DNA from: Desulfobulbaceae bacterium
GTDB taxonomy: Bacteria; Desulfobacterota; Desulfobulbia; Desulfobulbales; Desulfocapsaceae
Assembly: GCA_008933635.1 (NCBI GenBank)
Contig: WBUQ01000010.1
Span: 1 to 64,000 of the forward strand
Direction: 5' to 3'
DNA: 64,000 nucleotides
Of the stretch, positions 52,448-60,538 are shown piece after piece (position 1 is the first letter of the stretch; the number at the start of each line of letters is the position of its first letter). The notes under the pieces were generated by a model that did no database searches, was not told the origin of the DNA, and saw only the letters and a program-made list of their open reading frames with translations. Position numbers and translations under genes: made by a program.

Positions 52448-54279
52448 ATCAGCACCTCAACCTGTTCTTTCGGGACCGGGGGACACGGGGACATACCTTT
52501 AGGTATATGTCCCCCAATGTCCCCCTCTAGGTCGGGACATATGGAGACAATGTCCCCCTTTGTCCCCCTTGTCCCTCCATCGTGAATCCAATAGAAATCA
52601 GAGTCGGTTTTGATTATTCCACTATCAAGAAGTGAAGTCCTTGCTCTGGAAAACGCCTTCTTTTTTGCATCAGAATTTTCAGCTATCCCTGCCCTATAAG
52701 CTGCTTGCCGCCAGTCCTCGATGTATCCTTTGCCGGTCTCGGCGGATACCTTCGCCAGTGCGTCAAGCGCAATCCGCTGTGAAGGTGTCACCTTCTGGCG
52801 CGGCTCTATGATCGGGCTGCCGACATGCTCAAGTACCAGAGATGTGATAGGATGCCCATCGTCATCCCTCCTTCCCAGGTCGATAACTTTTGATTTGAAG
52901 GCGATTGGCTCGGGCCGTTGATGATCTTTGCATTTCGAGCAGGTCAGCACGATGGAATCATTGTCAGAGCGCTTGACAGTATATTGAAAATCAACGGCAC
53001 CATGCAGCGAGGAATTGCCGCGTCCGCGGTTCTGATCTGCTAGGCCGGTGTGATGGAGCACCAGGATGGCACATTCGTAATGGTCTTTGAGGCGATCGAG
53101 AGCAGATACAAATCTAGTCATGTCACCAGTGCTGTTTTCATCGCCAGGGCCAAAATTACGATTCAAGGTATCTATGATAATGAGCGCCGGCGGTCCGTCT
53201 GGAATCTCTTTTATGGCCATATCAACCTCTGCCAGGCTGGTAGGATCGAGTAGAGCAGCAGGCCCGGATGAGACATAGAAGGGGGCTCCTGGAAATCCGT
53301 TTTCCTGCAACCATGCGCTGCCTCGTTGAGCAATTGCCCGTCTTCCTTCACCGCAGAGATAGAGGACAGGGCCTTGATGCTTGACCGAGTACCCGAACCA
53401 GTCGCAACCTGTCGCAACCGAAAAGCCCATTGAAAGAGCGATAAAGGTTTTGAGGGTTTCCGGTGGCCCGAACAGGCTTATCAGTGTACTTTTCTCCATA
53501 AATCTGAATATCAACCATGTCGCCGGAGTTTGTTCTGCAAGCAAGCTTGAGAGTGGGGAAAATGTGAACCTTCTGCCGCCGGCGCCCGTAGTCCTAGCCC
53601 TGGCAGTCTCGATGGTGTTTAGAATTGCGCCTGTAAGGGATTCATGGTCTTGCCCTGCCTTCAGGCCCTCCTGAATCATCGTCGCAACAGAGAGTAGTTT
53701 CCTCCGCTCTGATGCCTTCAGGATTATACCGACGTAAGACTCGACATTCCGAACTGAGAAAGGTATCGATGTCAAGGATGACAGATAGGCGGCCCCGCCG
53801 ATCTCTTCAAGCGCTTGACCAAGCTCTGCCATGACAGTGATAATGTCAACCGCCTCGCTCCGAAGGTGAAGCGACTGGATTGCAGAAAAAATTTTTCGGT
53901 TAGGTAGATTGCCGAAATCCGATGCAGTTATCCTCTCGAGAACCGCTGGAAGGACATCTTTCTTGATGAGGATGCCGGCGAGAACCGCCTGTTCTGCTTC
54001 TAATGTCGGTGAAATCTCACCTCCTGAAGCTTCGGTTGTTGCCTGGGTTTGGCTGCCTGCTTCATTAACTAAGGAATCAAGATATCCGGCATCAGGAGTA
54101 GGTGCATTCATCGGATTGGCCTTTTTCCGAGCCTGCAACTCTCGCACTCTAATTTTCCATGTTTCAAGCTCTATTTCTTGCGATAATGGCGGAGAAACGG
54201 TATTATAAGTCTGTATCGCATAAGCGGTTTGCCCTGTTGCTTGCAGGCTGTGGCTGACCGCTTTTTTATTTTCGGTCAT
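52444..54279 (-). CDS. DnaB N-domain/RepA-type replicative helicase fusion
   Basis: 611 residues. A disordered N-terminus (1-90) is followed by a DnaB N-terminal domain (about 93-200; TLEAEQAVLAGILIKKDV, YLSSLTSIPFSVRN). A RecA-like hexameric ATPase of the RepA/AAA_25 type comes next, with P-loop GPPETLKT (about 271-278), Walker B PALIIIDTLNRNFGPGDENS and LHHTG. The C-terminal winged-helix-like part contains AYRAGIAENSDAKKKAF. ATG 54279 is chosen over TTG 54291. It is the likely replicative helicase of the island and heads a coupled operon with a TubC-like protein and SSB. Confidence 0.82.
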   Translation of the reverse strand: MTENKKAVSHSLQATGQTAYAIQTYNTVSPPLSQEIELETWKIRVRELQARKKANPMNAPTPDAGYLDSLVNEAGSQTQATTEASGGEISPTLEAEQAVLAGILIKKDVLPAVLERITASDFGNLPNRKIFSAIQSLHLRSEAVDIITVMAELGQALEEIGGAAYLSSLTSIPFSVRNVESYVGIILKASERRKLLSVATMIQEGLKAGQDHESLTGAILNTIETARARTTGAGGRRFTFSPLSSLLAEQTPATWLIFRFMEKSTLISLFGPPETLKTFIALSMGFSVATGCDWFGYSVKHQGPVLYLCGEGRRAIAQRGSAWLQENGFPGAPFYVSSGPAALLDPTSLAEVDMAIKEIPDGPPALIIIDTLNRNFGPGDENSTGDMTRFVSALDRLKDHYECAILVLHHTGLADQNRGRGNSSLHGAVDFQYTVKRSDNDSIVLTCSKCKDHQRPEPIAFKSKVIDLGRRDDDGHPITSLVLEHVGSPIIEPRQKVTPSQRIALDALAKVSAETGKGYIEDWRQAAYRAGIAENSDAKKKAFSRARTSLLDSGIIKTDSDFYWIHDGGTRGTKGDIVSICPDLEGDIGGHIPKGMSPCPPVPKEQVEVLI

Positions 54280-54411
54280 GGGCTTGCCCAATCAGTTGAG
54301 GAAGATCTTCTTCAGTGATAGGGCAAAGGAAAAATTGCCCTGGATCTTGGAACCAAATTTCAGCCCACAGTTGTTTGAGGTGGCCTTCAGGATGCTGCAA
54401 TCTCTGGTCAT

Positions 54412-54630
54412 TTATGCCACCTTGCGGTCGATTGCTAAATCTTCAGGGGTTGTTGCTGGCCAGAGCAATCGACCATTTCCAAGTTTCAACGGCTTCAGAC
54501 CGAGGAAATGCCCTTTGACGCAAAGGTTTCGACGGACGGTATCGCCCTTGACTCCAAAGCGAGCTGCAAACTCGTGTGTCGGGATGTACTGCTTGGGGGG
54601 ATGTCCTGCTTGGGGAGAGTGATCTGCCAT
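54412..54630 (-). CDS. AlpA/excisionase-like HTH protein
   Basis: 72 residues with a winged-helix/MerR-like core (YIPTHEFAARFGVKGDTVRRN, then RLLWPATTPEDLA). Such proteins are excisionases or activators of P4-like integrases. It sits 120 bp before the helicase gene and about 1.2 kb from the integrase. ATG 54630 is the only in-frame start near the domain. Confidence 0.7.
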   Translation of the reverse strand: MADHSPQAGHPPKQYIPTHEFAARFGVKGDTVRRNLCVKGHFLGLKPLKLGNGRLLWPATTPEDLAIDRKVA

Positions 54631-54716
54631 GGTAGTCCTCGTCGAAATTTTGGCGCAACGGAAATTCGTTGATTGCCTTTGCCGAGGATGTTTCCATAAA
54701 GATTTCGGAAACTGAG

Positions 54717-54736
54717 GGTTTCGGGATTCCGAAACC
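54717..54736. repeat. Palindrome upstream of the AlpA-like gene
   Basis: GGTTTCGG-GATT-CCGAAACC is a perfect 8-bp inverted repeat. It is preceded by a related TTTCGGAAAC (about 54702-54711) and followed by the end of the 54758 gene. No T-run flanks it, so an operator is more likely than a terminator. Confidence 0.4.
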
Positions 54737-54757
54737 GGGGGTTTTGGGACGAGAAAA

Positions 54758-55678
54758 TTAATCGATAGTTTTTTTGATAGGTTTTTTTCTTCTAAGCTCG
54801 TTCAAAATCTTTGAAACTGAGTGCTGGGCGTATTTCTTGCTCTTCAATGTCTCCAGACTTCTGCTATCCTCTTTTGCTGTTATCTCCTGTGTTTTTATTA
54901 TCCATTTCCCACCACTGTGTGAGATCTTTTCCACGCGTTCGCTCAAGTATTCATCTTTCCCGATCAGAGATCTGAATTTTTGAATGAACAATTGGATTTT
55001 ACCAGGGGACAAACATTCAAAGTCGTCATTGTCGTATAGTTTTCCAAAGAGATATTCGACGGCTTCTCTTAGAGGAGAAAGAGGTCGGCCCCCTTCACGG
55101 TGATTATTCGATTTGACCGTTTTGTGTATTAATTGGGCGACATTCTTATTTTGATTTTCATTTGAAGTAGTCAAGCTTATTTGTCTTGGGATAGTAGCTA
55201 ACTCTTTCGTGCTTTGCTGGGAGATAACATCAGGGTTCTCATTCTCGAATCTTTCAACTTCATCGGCCATGATGAGAATCATGGCCCTGTTGAACCTGTG
55301 GACTACAGTATGTCCGGTTGGGTGTCTAACCACGGCATACTTATTTTCTTCTGGGTTGCGAAGAACAGTAAAATTGGAATATTCATTATTAGGAAGGAAA
55401 CCTGCAATTTCTTTTGGCAGCAAAAGATTCCAAAAACCTTTTAGAGGTAGAGGTGGGAGCCAAGCTCTAATTTTCTCCCCATCAAAATAAGCTGGATGAT
55501 AAGGGGGTAGACACATATCTACTTCAATGCCTTCTATCTCTCGATAACTAGGTGGGGTATCCAAATTTACAGTTAGCCATAGCTTTCCAAGAGCAGCTAT
55601 ATTCAAAATTTCGTTTTCAGTTTTCCCCCATTTTTGAGCCAGTTCCGAAAGAGTATAGCAATATTTTAAATCATCCAT
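54758..55678 (-). CDS. Hypothetical mobile-element protein
   Basis: 306 residues, lysine- and asparagine-rich towards the C-terminus. An N-terminal HTH-like segment (YTLSELAQKWGKTENEILNI) suggests DNA binding. No catalytic motif is visible. It lies between the integrase and the AlpA-like gene, the usual place for uncharacterised regulatory genes of P4-type islands. Confidence 0.65.
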   Translation of the reverse strand: MDDLKYCYTLSELAQKWGKTENEILNIAALGKLWLTVNLDTPPSYREIEGIEVDMCLPPYHPAYFDGEKIRAWLPPLPLKGFWNLLLPKEIAGFLPNNEYSNFTVLRNPEENKYAVVRHPTGHTVVHRFNRAMILIMADEVERFENENPDVISQQSTKELATIPRQISLTTSNENQNKNVAQLIHKTVKSNNHREGGRPLSPLREAVEYLFGKLYDNDDFECLSPGKIQLFIQKFRSLIGKDEYLSERVEKISHSGGKWIIKTQEITAKEDSRSLETLKSKKYAQHSVSKILNELRRKKPIKKTID

Positions 55679-55785
55679 GTCTACCCCTACATAGACCCCT
55701 GGAAGAACCCCGGGCAGGCCGCCAGGGAGGCGGCTTTTCGGCTACGATGATCAGTCGCAACCTATCCCGGTGAATTCTGCAATTA

Positions 55786-57084
55786 TTACTTGCCCATTAC
55801 CAACTTCAGCGGTGTAGTATCACTTTGTTCTGCAGGTTGCTCGAGCCCAGCTTGTTCAAGTATCCACTTCTCGATGCGAGTGTGCCACATTCTCAGAAGA
55901 TCGAGTGGGCGTTTTTTGTAGTGTTTCTCAGCTATAGCGGACGGCTGGTGTCCTTGGATTTGAGCAATAATTCCGGCCGGAGCCTCCAGCCATTCCGCCA
56001 AGGTTGAAAACGATCGCCGGAGTCCGTGCAGTGTTAATCCTTCGATCTCAGCCCTATCCATCATCTTCTGGAAGGCCTTTGTAGGGCTTTGCAGTCTGCC
56101 TGTGGCGCCAGTCTTTGCAGAAAAAACCCACTGGTTCACTCGGGGAAGTGGATAGAGGAGGGTGGCAACATAAGGGGTGAGGGGGATGTCTCGTGGAATC
56201 CCACCTTTTCCCATTATGGAGATCCGGTTCCATCGAAAATCAACATCTGACCACTGGAGTGACATAATCTCCTCCCTCCGTGCGCCGGTCAGTAGCAGCG
56301 TCTGAATGTAGGCCGACATGACCCGGCTTTCATAGCGCCTAACAGATTCAAACCATATCTTGAGTTGACCTTTTTCGAGACAATCATCACGCTTTGATTT
56401 GCGGAGATTATCCCGTTTGATCTTAGCTGAACATGCATCTGGAGAAGTCAGCCCTTTATACCGTTCGTCACTTTCACACCAGTTGAAGAATGTTCTCAAT
56501 GCTTCAAAAGCTATTCTCGTTTGTGTGGGTCGGGTTGTCTTCTCTTTCCCGAGCCAATGTTTAACAGTATCGGCTGTAATAGACGAAATCGGTATGGTAG
56601 CAAGGCTGGCAAGCGGACCTGGGATGGTCTTGCCTTTTGCTCTGGTTCGCTGTTGTCCGCCGGCAGTAATCAGGCGAGCATGGAGGTTGTAATAATTTTC
56701 ACTCCAGGAAGGACGTCGCTCTTCCACATAGATAGGCCATACTTCACCCAAGGTTGTCTCTTTACGGACACTCTCCTGCCTTTCTGCAGCCTCTTGACTG
56801 GTTGCCCGTTCGCGTTCCTGTCGTGGGTCGATGCCTTGAGCCACCAAGGCGGCAAATTGTCGGGAAATACTGCGTGCATCTTCCAGGAGAACAGAATCGC
56901 AGTTGCCGATTTTGATCCTGAATTCATGGTCGGCTAATCGGGACTGATAGATAAAAGCTTTTGCAGATTTGGTTACACGGATGCCCAACCCTTTTACGTC
57001 AGCATCCCAAAAAAATGCCTGCTGTTTATTGTCAGGGCATTTGGCGTCTCTGATTCGTTGTGGTGTCAGTCTTTGTCTGGCCAA
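55786..57084 (-). CDS. int: P4-type tyrosine integrase of the island
   Basis: 432 residues: an N-terminal arm-binding domain (DUF4102-like, MARQRLTPQRIRDAKCPDN), core-binding domain and catalytic domain. The active-site residues are visible: Arg in LLLTGARREEI (about 269), Lys293 in MGKGG, HGLR (353-356), His379 in IQGHQPSA and Tyr389 in EKHYKK. The start is TTG 57084, supported by GGAGGG 7 bp upstream; no ATG fits. It ends 160 bp inside the right attachment repeat and is the likely catalyst of insertion into tRNA-Met. Confidence 0.93.
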   Translation of the reverse strand: MARQRLTPQRIRDAKCPDNKQQAFFWDADVKGLGIRVTKSAKAFIYQSRLADHEFRIKIGNCDSVLLEDARSISRQFAALVAQGIDPRQERERATSQEAAERQESVRKETTLGEVWPIYVEERRPSWSENYYNLHARLITAGGQQRTRAKGKTIPGPLASLATIPISSITADTVKHWLGKEKTTRPTQTRIAFEALRTFFNWCESDERYKGLTSPDACSAKIKRDNLRKSKRDDCLEKGQLKIWFESVRRYESRVMSAYIQTLLLTGARREEIMSLQWSDVDFRWNRISIMGKGGIPRDIPLTPYVATLLYPLPRVNQWVFSAKTGATGRLQSPTKAFQKMMDRAEIEGLTLHGLRRSFSTLAEWLEAPAGIIAQIQGHQPSAIAEKHYKKRPLDLLRMWHTRIEKWILEQAGLEQPAEQSDTTPLKLVMGK

Positions 57085-57109
57085 TTAAAGTCCCTCCGCA
57101 GTGTCTCCG

Positions 57110-57134
57110 TGTAAGCACTATGTAAGCAAATTTG
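57110..57134 (+). repeat. Arm-site-like repeat near attR
   Basis: This 25-nt sequence with two TGTAAGC words matches 28303-28327 at 24 of 25 positions, in the same orientation. It lies between the integrase start and attR. Confidence 0.6.
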
Positions 57135-57243
57135 GTCAATATTGGACAATTGAACAGCATTGATTTATTTCCTCTCATGTCTTTTTATACTTGAAATTCC
57201 GTAATAAAACAATATTAATCAATGTATATCAAACATGCATACT

Positions 57244-57294
57244 ATGCGGCTCATATCCGCAGTGTCCGGGGTTCAAGTCCCTGCATCGCCACCA
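57244..57294 (+). repeat. attR: right 51-bp direct repeat of the genomic island
   Basis: Identical to the 3' 51 bp of tRNA-Met at 28170-28220, including CCA. It lacks the acceptor 5' strand and D-arm, so it is not a functional tRNA. It marks the right boundary of a 29-kb insertion. Confidence 0.93.
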
Positions 57295-57327
57295 AAAGAT
57301 AGTCCGGAGTGATCCGGTAAGATACAT

Positions 57328-57362
57328 AAACCCGCTTTCTTAAAAGGAAAGCGGGTTTTTTT
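57328..57362 (+). terminator. Terminator, probably the original one of tRNA-Met
   Basis: A perfect 12-bp stem AAACCCGCTTTC/GAAAGCGGGTTT is followed by a run of T. It lies 34 bp after attR, where the tRNA-Met terminator would have been before insertion of the island. Confidence 0.8.
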
Positions 57363-57413
57363 ATTGTCCAGAGGAATCTCAGGGTACGATGAAATCCTAC
57401 CGTTTTGGGGGTA

Positions 57414-57460
57414 TTTTTGGGGGTATCCGGCGACAGGCGCTGGCGAGATACCCCCAAAAA
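57414..57460. repeat. Inverted repeat before the integrase remnant
   Basis: A perfect 14-bp inverted repeat, TTTTTGGGGGTATC/GATACCCCCAAAAA, lies 17 bp before the start of the second integrase remnant. GGGGGTAT recurs at about 57408 and inside the remnant (about 57622). Possible arm-binding sites of the older element. Confidence 0.5.
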
Positions 57461-57476
57461 AAGCTCTGGAGGCCTT

Positions 57477-57899
57477 ATGACTAAAAGGATTGTGCCATTA
57501 ACTGACACCAGGATTCGGACTATCAAGGCTACCCCGAAAGCACAGAAGCTTTTTGATGGCGGTGGCTTGTTTCTTCTCGTCAGCCCGACCGGAGGCAAAC
57601 TCTGGCGACTCAAATACCGTTTTGGGGGTATCGAGAAGCTCCTCGCAATAGGTGCATACCCCCAAATTTCACTTGCTGATGCCAGGCAGCGCCGGGAACA
57701 GATTCTGGCAATGGAAAAGAGCAGGTGTCTGGAGATGAGGGAAATGTTTAATACTGTTCGTCGAATATTGCCTTGGCCAGGCATGACCCTGCAAGAAGCT
57801 GCAGCAATAAATCCTTCATTATCAATTACCAATCGAGATAGTGCTTGCTTTCTCTGTAGTTGGCCTATTATTTTAGCAAGAAGCATTATCTTAAAATAA
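57477..57899 (+). pseudogene. N-terminal remnant of a second tyrosine integrase
   Basis: ATG 57477 follows CTGGAGG and opens a DUF4102-type arm-binding domain (LTDTRIRTIKATPKAQKLFD, GGGLFLLVSPTGGKLWRLKY, AIGAYPQISLADARQRREQIL). After about 80 residues the similarity ends, and the frame closes without core-binding or catalytic domains. Oriented away from the tRNA repeat, it marks an older island at the same site whose left end was split off by the newer insertion. Confidence 0.8.
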
Positions 57900-57933
57900 C
57901 GCTATTTCTTATTTTACGTTCCCCGGTGGTTCC

Positions 57934-59109
57934 ATGCAGCGAGACCTCCAAGGAAAGTATGTAACCATATCGACGGTTGGCGAAAATGTTCAGGCTTTTG
58001 TGCCAGCGCCGCTGCCACCGTCCCCACCCATCGACTGGACTCCTCAGCTACGCGGAAAGTTCGATGAGGCCCTGTTGGCACTAGGGCGGCTCGACAGCGT
58101 GTCGACCTTGCTGCCGGACACATCCTTGTTTTTGTACATGTATGTACGTAAGGAGGCGGTTCTTTCCTCGATGATCGAGGGGACGCAGTCGTCACTCTCG
58201 GATCTGTTGCTGTATGAGTTGGAGCTTGATCCTGGTGTTCCGCTGGATGATGTGCGGGAAGTCAGCAACTACGTTGCAGCCCTTCATCATGGCCTCAGCC
58301 GTTTGTCAGAGGGGATGCCATTGTCGTTGCGGCTGGTCAGGGAGATCCACGGTGTGCTATTGGCTAAGGGGCGGGGGAACAATCTGACGCCGGGCGAGTT
58401 CAGGCGGACTCAGAACTGGATCGGTGGCAGTCGTCCTGGCAATGCCGCCTTTGTACCTCCACCACCCGACGAGATGATGGAATGCCTGGGCAAACTCGAA
58501 CTCTTCCTGCACGATCTGCCGGAGGTGACTCCGGTCTTGCTGAAAGCGGCACTGGCTCACGTCCAGTTCGAAACAATCCATCCTTTTCTGGATGGAAACG
58601 GTCGTCTCGGTCGTCTTCTGATCACTCTGCTGTTATGTGAACAGAAGGTGCTACAAGAGCCAATGCTCTACTTGAGCCTGTATTTCAAGACACATCGTCA
58701 ATATTACTATGAGCTGCTCAACTCTGTCAGAACCACCGGCGATTGGGAGGCCTGGTTGGATTTCTTCGCCGAGGCAGTAATTGTGACCGCTTCCCAAGCG
58801 GTGGAGACCGCGCAACAGCTCCTTGCCCAGGCTCATCGTGATCATGATCGCATCGGTTCACTTGGGCGGGCAGCGGCATCGGTTCTTCAGGTGCATCGGG
58901 TATTGATGGAACGTCCTCTCGTTACCTCCAACTGGTTGGTAGAGAAAACCGGGCTCACTCCGGCTACCGTCAACAAAGCGCTGGGTCATCTCGAGAGACT
59001 TGGCATTGTCAAGGAACTGACCGCCAAGAAACGCAACCGTCTGTTCAGTTATGTCCAATACATCAAAACGTTGGATCGTGGAACTGAATTGTCCGAAGTT
59101 CAGGTTTGA
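57934..59109 (+). CDS. Fic family protein (class II, self-inhibited) with wHTH
   Basis: 391 residues. An N-terminal DUF4172-like helix carries the inhibitory motif SSMIEG (78-83, S-x-x-x-E). The Fic core has HPFLDGNGRLGR (216-227), the AMP-transfer site. A C-terminal winged helix (WLVEKTGLTPATVNKALGHL) follows. It AMPylates (or otherwise modifies) an unknown protein target using ATP, with self-inhibition by Glu82. It lies beyond attR and may be cargo of the older element. Confidence 0.92.
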   Translation: MQRDLQGKYVTISTVGENVQAFVPAPLPPSPPIDWTPQLRGKFDEALLALGRLDSVSTLLPDTSLFLYMYVRKEAVLSSMIEGTQSSLSDLLLYELELDPGVPLDDVREVSNYVAALHHGLSRLSEGMPLSLRLVREIHGVLLAKGRGNNLTPGEFRRTQNWIGGSRPGNAAFVPPPPDEMMECLGKLELFLHDLPEVTPVLLKAALAHVQFETIHPFLDGNGRLGRLLITLLLCEQKVLQEPMLYLSLYFKTHRQYYYELLNSVRTTGDWEAWLDFFAEAVIVTASQAVETAQQLLAQAHRDHDRIGSLGRAAASVLQVHRVLMERPLVTSNWLVEKTGLTPATVNKALGHLERLGIVKELTAKKRNRLFSYVQYIKTLDRGTELSEVQV

Positions 59110-59371
59110 GGTTCCAGCTATGCTGAAGCTCGCAAAGAGGATTGTATGGAAAAAAACATGCAGTTCGAGAAGCGGCTACACAATATTCCGGCGATTGCCG
59201 CAAAGCAGTCAACGTGTATGCATCACTGATTGTTTTTGAGGGGGGTTACAACTTGAAATAGGAAGGAATGAATTAACAGAAAACCTTGGCCCCTGGAAGT
59301 CTCGTTTGTTCATCTTTCTGGTTACCTGCTTTCGAAGGAATTGCAGAAATCTGATTGTTCAAGGTCGCCTC

Positions 59372-60352
59372 ATGACCGCGATTGAGACATATATCAAACA
59401 TTTCGTAAAATTGAACCGCTCGCCCGGAGCGGTCTGGAGTGAATTAACAAAGCGCAAGGCTCCACACAAGCCGATTCTTTTGCTGGCAGTGATTGATCTG
59501 ATCCATCGTGGTGTCATCACTTCTCCGTTCATTGCCGTCACTGGGGACCTCATTGAACTCAACGAGCTGTTCAATCTCTACTGGCGCCGAATAATCCCCC
59601 ACGGCCAGGCAAGCAGCATCGCTTTTCCGTTTTCCCGCCTGGATCGGGAACCGTTTTGGAAATTGGTCTCAAAACCTGGATCGACCACCACGCAGGCTGT
59701 GATAAACAGCACCTCATCAGTTACATATCTTCGCAGGTATGCCTTGGGTGCAAAAATAGACGAGGAGCTGTTTCATATACTGCAGAACGAGAATGGGCGG
59801 GATGTTCTCAGGGAGACGCTATTGCAGTCGTGCTTCTCTCAGGAGGCGGCAATGTCGTTGCGAGAGCAATCGGTGATCAACCGGGAGGCATTTGCCTACA
59901 GCAGAATTCTTGAAGAAAGTTCGCATCTCCCGCTGACAATGGAGATCCCGGGAAAGGATAATTTCCGTCCTGTTGCGCGCGATCAGGGATTCCGGAGAAT
60001 TGTCATCAAGGCCTATGACCACCGCTGTGCCTTGTGCGGTGTGCGGATAATCACACCGGAACAGCGCACAGTTGTGGATGCCGCCCACATTGTGCCTTGG
60101 AGCACAAGCCACAACGACGACATCCGCAATGGCATGGCGCTGTGCAAACTCTGCCACTGGGCCTTTGATTACGGCATGTTGGGGGTTACGGATAACTACA
60201 AAGTCGTTACTTCACGGCAGATCGGAGCTGACTCCAATGCCCCTGGATTCCTCCAGACCCTCGTCGGTCGGGGCATCATCGCTCCGGCGGATCAGGATCT
60301 CTGGCCGGCGCCGCAGTACTTGGCGGAACATCGAAAAGAATGGCGGTTGTAG
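59372..60352 (+). CDS. HNH endonuclease family protein
   Basis: 326 residues. The N-terminal domain (HKPILLLAVIDLIHRG, ELFNLYW) is the one that precedes HNH nucleases in this family. The C-terminal HNH domain has CALCGVRI, DAAHIVPWSTSHNDDIRNG and LCKLCHWAFD, giving a zinc site and the catalytic His. Likely a restriction-like DNA endonuclease of genome defence, substrate unknown. ATG 59372 was chosen; 59306 lacks family-like sequence. Confidence 0.88.
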   Translation: MTAIETYIKHFVKLNRSPGAVWSELTKRKAPHKPILLLAVIDLIHRGVITSPFIAVTGDLIELNELFNLYWRRIIPHGQASSIAFPFSRLDREPFWKLVSKPGSTTTQAVINSTSSVTYLRRYALGAKIDEELFHILQNENGRDVLRETLLQSCFSQEAAMSLREQSVINREAFAYSRILEESSHLPLTMEIPGKDNFRPVARDQGFRRIVIKAYDHRCALCGVRIITPEQRTVVDAAHIVPWSTSHNDDIRNGMALCKLCHWAFDYGMLGVTDNYKVVTSRQIGADSNAPGFLQTLVGRGIIAPADQDLWPAPQYLAEHRKEWRL

Positions 60353-60510
60353 TGTATGTAGACGATACCCTTGTCGGCTAGACTGTCTGCATGAGACGAA
60401 GTGCAGGTTGCGTGCGTCTCGCTCTGCAATGTGTTCCAGTAGGTTATTGCCATGAAGGGCAACCAGCGGCCGAGGCCTTGATGAACCGGGCTGTGTTCGT
60501 AAGGTACTGC

Positions 60511-60535
60511 GGGGCAGGATGCCCCATCTTTTATT
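60511..60535 (+). terminator. Possible terminator
   Basis: GGGGCA/TGCCCC (60511-60516 with 60520-60525) has a 3-nt loop and is followed by ATCTTTTATTT. It is a short stem, placed between the HNH gene and the convergent WYL gene. Confidence 0.5.
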
Positions 60536-60538
60536 TCC

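Noticed and set aside
57244-57294. Second tRNA gene
   Set aside because: Only the 3' part is present; the acceptor 5' strand and D-arm are missing.
28170-57294. Complete integrative conjugative element or prophage
   Set aside because: I see no relaxase, type IV secretion, capsid or tail genes.
57405-57899. Complete functional integrase
   Set aside because: Only the arm-binding domain is recognisable; there are no catalytic residues.
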